A stretch of 64,000 nt of DNA from Daphnia pulex (lineage: Eukaryota > Arthropoda > Branchiopoda > Diplostraca > Daphniidae), in NCBI RefSeq assembly GCF_021134715.1, contig NC_060026.1, positions 12,887,001-12,951,000 on the forward strand, written 5' to 3'. A program made the position numbers and the translations under genes. The notes beneath the pieces were generated by a model, which made no database searches, was not told the DNA's origin, and saw only the letters and a program-made list of their open reading frames with translations. Within the stretch, counting starts at the first letter, position 1, and each line of letters opens with the position of its first letter. Below are positions 58,123 to 64,000 of the stretch, in pieces.

Positions 58123-60426
58123 ATGCATCCAGTGACAATATCTATCACCTTCTTTGCTGTATTCACGACGCTGGCAACTACTACGTCTACGGCGTCTAAC
58201 GAACAGATTGATTTAGCCACTTTAAAATGTAAAAAAACTAATCATTCAAATTCTAGTGAAATTTAATTTGTGATGAATTTTTTTATATTTTGCAAACACA
58301 ATAGCCGCCGTTCAAAAATTGGAGAAGGAATCTAAATGTATTTTCTTTTTACTACTTGGCATCAAATTGACGAAATAAGTAAACCACTAAACTGACATAA
58401 GCATTTTTTCCCTTCCAGCTCTGCAAGATTTGGTAGGAAAAATGGATCTCAAAGAGATATCAGACGGTATATATCAATACAAAAAATATTTCGTATTTAA
58501 CTGTTAAACTAAACGTTTCATATTGTGCACTACAGGTCTATCAACAAATTCAGAGCGTTTAGAAGAAACGAAATTAGAAATCAAGAATTTGAAGAAGGAG
58601 TTAACAGGTGATTTGGATTGATTCAAAAAATATTTAGTGGGCTTAAAAACGATCTTTTGCTTCAGAAACAAAGAGTGTAGCTGAAAAGTTGAAGATGGAA
58701 TTGGCCGGTGATATTTTTTATTATAATAATTCAGAAATGATTTCGAACTAAACAATTCCTTACATTATTTTTAGACACAAAAAAGGAGTTACTCAAAATT
58801 TCACAGGATTTGACAATGTCGAAGAGTAGTCTTTTAAATCAGTTGAATGGTTTACAAAAAGGTTTGATTTTAATGAAAAAAATAATTAAGAAATTTAGGT
58901 GAAATGAAAAGTAAATTTAATTCTTAGATACTAATAAGGAACTGAACGTCGTCAACACGACAATGCGTAATTTGGCAAAGGAAATGAAAGGTACCATTCA
59001 GAGATAAATAATTTAAGGAATATTTACCGCACTTAACATACGTAATTTCTTTCGATTTCAGAAATTTCGGTCGGTTTTGAAAATAAGTATTCCGCATTAT
59101 CTTCCGAACTTCAGGTCACAGCTGCTAATTTAACACAAGATTTACACGGTAATTAGAGTAAACTGCTGTTCTAAAAATCTTTCCTTAAAACACTACGTAG
59201 TACGCCTGTGAAACGAGAAAATTTGGAAAGTTGTCGCTCTGAGACTCGGCAAAAAAAGTTAAAAGGAAAAAGAGTATTCGATTGGAATAGTCATTAGTCA
59301 GCTATCAACTTGTTATTTCTCTCTTTATTTGCTGGGTTAGAAACTGACCTGAAAATTGATATCACGACATCAGTAATGCTCAAACTTGAGGAATCTTCCC
59401 AACGATCAGCTGCCGAAGCTAACATCGCTTTAGAGAATTTAACGGAGGAATTACAAGGTAATTTTTTTCGAGATACATGGAAAGAAGTAGTATTCTATAA
59501 TTCATCAATCGGAGTTAACTGAAATGTCTTACTATTGCAATAGAGAAACTTGCAGCCAATAAGCAAGAGTTGGACGAGGTAAAGATCAAAGTTGGAAATT
59601 TGACAACGGACCTGAAAGGTAAATAACAAAACATGGAATGTATCCTGAAAAATTTATCCCCCCCCCCAAAAAAAAATAAATATATATTACCCCCACATTA
59701 TTACATCCACATTAACTTTTCAATTTTTTTTAACTATCAGCTAGAACGAGCGAAATAGTAGACATTGGTAAAATTCCTACATCCTGTTCTGATCTGCAAC
59801 AAATCGGATACAAAACAAACGGACTATTTTCTGTAATGGGAAACACATCGGTGGAAACCGTTTACTGCAACTTCCATGCCAAAGAAAAGGGTACACAATT
59901 AATTACATTCGAATTTTATGCCTTTAATTAAATTCTTTTGATATTAGATTTGCAGAAATGGATTGGATCGAACGACATCAAGTCGGTGCCGACCTATTTC
60001 TACGCCACGAGAATCACCCCATTTTCAACGTTAAAAACTCCAATTCCATTCGACCTGGCCAAAGTCAACATCGGAAACGCCATGGAACTGGCGTCGGGGA
60101 AATTCAGGGCACCGAGATCAGGGATTTACTTCTTTTCTTTCACGGGCCACGCCCTTTTCCCTCAATCTGTTTCCGAGGTAGAATTAGCGGTGAGTCTTTA
60201 CCTGAACGGCAATCGAGTCGGCTGGGCGGAGGTAGAAGAAACCAACACCTCCGATGGCCAATTTAGTCCGTTGACCCTCCAGTCGACCATCAACTTGAAG
60301 GCGGGCGATCAAATTTGGCTGCAGATCGTGTCCATTTCAGAAGGAACGGTCCTGTTCAACGCACGAAATCATTACACTCATTTCACAGGGTGGATGTTGG
60401 AGGAAGATATTGTTGCGTCACTGTGA
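58123..60426 (+). CDS. Secreted coiled-coil C1q-domain protein
   Basis: Twelve exons: 58123-58228, 58305-58337, 58419-58466, 58536-58607, 58666-58707, 58775-58861, 58928-58990, 59062-59148, 59341-59457, 59544-59618, 59741-59890, 59948-60426; 452 residues. Signal peptide (ISITFFAVFTTLATTTS), then about 205 residues of heptad-like coiled coil coded by small exons (LKNLKKEL-type ends), a Cys-containing module of 50 residues (SCSDLQQIGYKTNGLFSVMG...TVYCNF, about 244-293) and a C-terminal C1q jelly-roll (about 294-452) with SGIYFFSFTGHALF, LYLNGNRVGWAE and HFTGWMLEED. All 11 introns are phase 1. C1q-domain proteins are soluble recognition lectins or adhesive proteins in invertebrates; coiled coil plus C1q predicts trimers. 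An upstream in-frame start near 58006 is less likely. Confidence 0.88.
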
Positions 60427-61310
60427 ATAAATATGTACATCGTTAAGTGACTGAAGCAAATGTGGCAATATAAAATTACAAGCAGCAATAATCTTAGTAA
60501 AAATAACACGACACTGTACAATTCTCCGAAATAAGGAAATACAAGCTGATAAAATAGTAGTTGTTTCAATAAAACAATCAAAATAATTCGTAACATTTTT
60601 CACTTAAAGGGATAATTCTTACGAATGTATTCGAAGGCTTGTCGTGTTATATGACTGCGATCCGTGTCCTACCACAATGTCCACCCTTACAGTTTTTCCA
60701 CTGAACGATTCGCAATTGAGACGACAGACAAATTGATCAAGGATAACTATTAACTGCACTGCTGGTCTACGACAGACGGACATCTTACAAAATAGCACAG
60801 TTTGGAAATTACAAACTTAATAATTTAATATCCGACGTATCGGATAACCAACTTGACTGACATAGCACCTCTATTCACGTTAAAGACACTTTCTCAAATG
60901 AGGACGCCCATCAATTAAGTCAGACGAAATTTGGCAATTGTACCCCCCCCCCTTACATTTTATCACAAAGGAAAAAACCCCTTCAAAGAATTTCGTCATC
61001 ACAAAAGAAGAACCTCCCCCAGACGAAAAAGAACACAAATTTTAGAATAGTTTTGGACCAAACTTGTGACGTCACATTTGACCTCCACCCACATCCCGTC
61101 ATAAAATTTACGACCCCTCCCTCCTCGATGAATGATGTAATTTTATGGACCCTTCAAGGACTTATCCCGATGTCGACGACGAAATTGTTAGCCATTTCTC
61201 TCTAGCTTCGCCGCGGTTCCTTACGCTTTCACGGGCCTTTGAATTGCCACCTGTTGGGTTACCATTCAACCCTATTTGACCATAGCGTGTGCGGATTAAA
61301 CGCTATCCGT
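60427..61310. other. C1q gene 3' flank, duplicated
   Basis: The inverse of 41300-42108 in a diverged form; includes C-rich runs near 60945. No gene seen. Confidence 0.55.
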
Positions 61311-62116
61311 ACTGTAGGCAGCGTACGTACGCCGCAAGGTACCCGAAGGGAATGTTAAGGGTATTCTAGTTGGTATAGTAGTATTGGTATAGTTTTACAA
61401 AGACAGAGCTATAGAATAGTTATAGAATAATAAAAATATTCTGTTATAAAGGTAGGCCTATTATTAAGATGGATTAATAACATTAAAAAAAAATTTATGC
61501 CCTTAGTTTCCGGAAGATTGTAATAAGCAAAAATCGAGAAAGAGATTAAAAGAATATTTCCGCATGTTTCTATCCAAACATTAAATAAAAATTAAATTCC
61601 AAAAAACCTAATATGATATGGCGCGGCGTAAGGGTAAGGCGTGACTTTGGTGCGGCGGAGGCTTCGCCCCGCCACCCCACGTCACACCGGATCTTGTTAA
61701 AATTAAATTTAAGTAACTACCTATCAGCACTTCTGTTACTGGAGATTGATAGCGTTCGGTGATAACATACAGTGACTTCTATTCTATCATACAATAGTAG
61801 TCGATTGTCACGTTACGTTTATATCCCTGTCACATGTCTCTGTATTATCGTCTGCTATAACAGCTATTGAAATTCTGTCAAAAAGTAACCAGAACTCCGT
61901 TTGATCAAATGCCTGAATCGATTGCAGCCAAATTTTCAGAATAGATGTAAAAAATTGTAAGCCACCGATTACTGCCATTGAAATGCAATAAAATTGTTGA
62001 TTACAATCAATAATTGCCAAAAACTAGTGCATCCATCTATGTAGTGTTACGAGAACTGAGGGTGCCCATGTAAACCATACTGCAAACGAAACTTTGACCA
62101 GTAACCCTTCGGGTAA
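61311..62116. repeat. 806-bp dispersed repeat, copy B
   Basis: Nearly identical to 6506-7312, same orientation. It interrupts the inverted duplicate: flanks on both sides (cgggcctttgaattg to the left, gattcagctgg to the right) align with about 41070-41330, where the element is absent. This approximate empty site supports a mobile insertion. Confidence 0.9.
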
Positions 62117-62563
62117 TTAGTTTTTAGGACACAATACTGATGACGGAAGGAAGAGTAGACATAAAGTAAAAACACGGAAATTGAGTGAATAAACGCGTGA
62201 ATCATGCCTGATTTTAGTGATTTATTAAAAAAAAAAAAGAAAGGTTTGATCAAAGCCAAATAGAACCAGATTCAGCTGGTGAGTTGGGAGTGCTGTTGCT
62301 GAACGAAAACGAAACACCAGCGGCTAGTTGTTGTGGACTAAAGCTAGCGGAAAGCAGTATTCTCCGCCCGCGAGACCATGATATACGCATAAAATTGTAT
62401 ACACCTCTGGTGCCGGAGCTTCATTCATGCATTACTACTTTGTTAGCTATTTGTGGCTATATGGGAAAACCCTATAAGCGTCCTTCAGCTTTAGCTAGCT
62501 AGAAAATTCCGGAGCTGTGGGTCTACTTACGCATCGGATGTTTCTACATGCACCACTGGGTAG

Positions 62564-62571
62564 TATAAATA
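62564..62571 (+). promoter_or_regulatory. TATA box of small peptide gene copy 2
   Basis: TATAAATA, 103 bp upstream of the ATG at 62667; same box and downstream bases as copy 1. Confidence 0.7.
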
Positions 62572-62666
62572 CGAAGCTCCATCAACTATGAGCATCAAAC
62601 ACCATTCGACTGAAGAGCTAACAAGTAGAAGATCATAGAAACAGCCAAACAGACTTATAAATCATC

Positions 62667-62946
62667 ATGAATCCCAAGGTATTGTTTCTTCTGCTTAATA
62701 ATTGAAAAAAGACTGAAGAGTAATTTTATTCAATTGTTAATTCTTATTCAACAGGTCATTCTTATTCTTCTCGTGTTGGTTGTCGCTGACGTATTGACGG
62801 TCGCAGCCCAGAACGAAAACGATCAGATTTGGGACTACCCGGAAACTGAGCCCGGCATCGTCGTTAACTATCGTCTAGTTCGATTGAGTCGAGCTGCTGA
62901 GCCTGCCATGATCGGTTCCAGATTCTCCCGTTGGCTTTTCGGTTAA
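62667..62946 (+). CDS. Small secreted peptide ending FSRWLFG, copy 2
   Basis: Exons 62667-62678 (MNPK) and 62755-62946; 67 residues. Signal peptide VILILLVLVVADVLTVAA, then a mature region with IWDYPETEPGIVVNYRLVRL, SRAAEPA and C-terminal GSRFSRWLFG. Compared with copy 1 the mature blocks are almost unchanged while the signal peptide and introns differ, which suggests purifying selection on the mature part. No Cys, no dibasic site; single Arg residues (VRLSR, GSR) could be processing points. It lies between the C1q gene and a trypsin gene. Function unknown. Confidence 0.78.
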
Positions 62947-63287
62947 CTCGTCTCATTATTAAAACAATCAACCGAGTACTTATTGTTTTTCCCCATCACT
63001 TTCATGTGTTGTGTATTGAGCACCAATAAGAATTCGTATATAGCCACAACCATTATAGAGCATCGTGCAAGGACCGCCAAGGACCCAGCAAAAGACAAAG
63101 CATACACTATTGAATTGCATATTGAATACCTTATATAATATGGCGTACCTGTTTCCCACACAAATCTAATGCTATTCTTTAATATTGACCCATAAAATCA
63201 AGCGTTCGAAATGTTACTTTCCGATTTGAAACGCCGAAGCTGTGCCGTTTGAACCAATAGAGCTCCACAAAGATTACGGAGTCGTGT

Positions 63288-64000
63288 TTAGTTTTTCATG
63301 TAGGTATCAATCCAGTTCCTGAAAAATGCCACACTGGCGTAAACGCCAGCGAAATCTGGATTCGCACAGCCTTCGTACAAAATAAATGAAAAACACATGA
63401 TTAGATGAAGCTTATGGATTATGGAAAAATATAAAGAACAGTCCACCGTTAATTGCCTACCTCGTCCGAAGCTGGTGATGCCGACCTGGGTCCATGCAGT
63501 AGAACCATCTTCAGTTTGGGCGACGATTGGACCTCCACTGTCACCCTTAAAAGTCGAAAGAACAACATATTCAATGCAGCAGACAATTTTGTCGAGTTAT
63601 AATTGAACGTAAACGACTAAACGTGTAGGTTACGGTATGATGCTTATAATAAAAAGTGATTTTACTTGGCAGGTGTCTTTTCCTTCAGCACTTGCACAGA
63701 GTTGCTGCTTGAAGATGATACCACCTCCATATTGCGCGTTACAATCTGCGTTAGGAATGATTTGGACGGTAGCTTGCTGAAGTGCATTCGGTTGACCTCC
63801 CTCTATAGAATGGCAGAAATGAAGGTAAATCGATAAATGTGAGGTATATACGTTATCGCGCTTTTATTCGTTATGTTCTAAAATCAGCTGACTGTGTTTC
63901 TACCTGTTTCCAATCTTCCCCACCCCATGATGGCCGCATCTTTACCCACGAATTGATCAGCGGCGTTATTAAATGGCGGCAAGCAAACGGGAGAAATGGC
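63288..64000 (-). CDS. Trypsin-like serine protease 4 (partial, runs off the right edge)
   Basis: Visible exons: beyond 64000 to 63904, 63802-63666, 63545-63461, 63370-63288. The frame gives [41 protein letters not shown]-like Cys pattern (Gln-Leu-Cys-Ala-Ser, then GKDTCQ), GDSGGPIVAQ with catalytic Ser195, ITSFGRG, and the same final exon as genes 2 and 3 ([14 protein letters not shown]). S1 position 189 is Asp, so trypsin-like specificity is expected. The Asp102 and His57 exons lie outside the window. Its exon boundaries equal those of genes 2 and 3, making it a paralogue that kept activity, and it is the source type of the relic at 39752-40130. Confidence 0.88.

Noticed and set aside
1-64000. 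CRISPR arrays, operons, bacterial-type promoters
   Set aside because: Spliced eukaryotic genes throughout; no regularly spaced direct repeats seen.

Overview
The window reads as nuclear DNA of an arthropod, most likely a Daphnia-type branchiopod crustacean. Genes are spliced with short introns (mostly 55-120 nt, GT-AG), conserved single-copy animal genes sit close together, and one stretch holds tandem trypsin-family genes. Species is an inference. All exon structures below were rebuilt by hand from reading frame, splice sites and family similarity.

Layout. 1-2447: minus-strand CR1/L2-like non-LTR retrotransposon ORF, open to the left edge. 2.4-8 kb: gene-poor, with a 520-bp foldback element and an 807-bp dispersed repeat. 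8.0-13.2 kb: histidine decarboxylase (minus). 17.0-19.2 kb: mitochondrial Met-tRNA synthetase (minus). 19.4-19.7 kb: two tRNA-Glu genes. 20.2-24.7 kb: Golgi apparatus protein 1 (minus). 25.4-26.2 kb: YKT6 (minus), divergent from UBXN1/SAKS1 (26.7-27.9 kb, plus). 28.8-31.1 kb: Nova/pasilla KH protein (minus), divergent from DPY30 (31.5-32.0 kb, plus). 33.2-39.5 kb: glycosyltransferase group, one A4GALT-like and two tandem alpha-1,3-fucosyltransferases, with a perfect 268-bp-arm palindrome between the first two. 39.75-64 kb: accessory region with trypsin-family genes, a coiled-coil C1q gene and a two-copy small secreted peptide gene.

The accessory region has two layers of duplication. (a) An inverted segmental duplication relates 39.75-42.34 kb to 59.74-63.55 kb: a serine-protease tail, the small peptide gene and the C1q-gene tail appear in both, in opposite orientation. 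The left copies of the protease and of the C1q tail are degraded; the peptide gene is intact in both. (b) A tandem duplication gave two 373-residue serine protease homologues (49.7-51.7 and 54.6-56.6 kb) that have both lost the catalytic Ser and Asp. A separate trypsin gene (45.4-47.1 kb) has intact catalytic residues, a Thr-rich insert between its two barrels and an in-frame TGA at the activation site. A trypsin with catalytic Ser runs off the right edge.

The best leads are the small secreted peptide family ending in a conserved FSRWLFG, the dead-protease pair, the trypsin with a Thr-rich insert, the long perfect palindrome, and the mobile repeat whose approximate empty site is preserved in the inverted duplicate.
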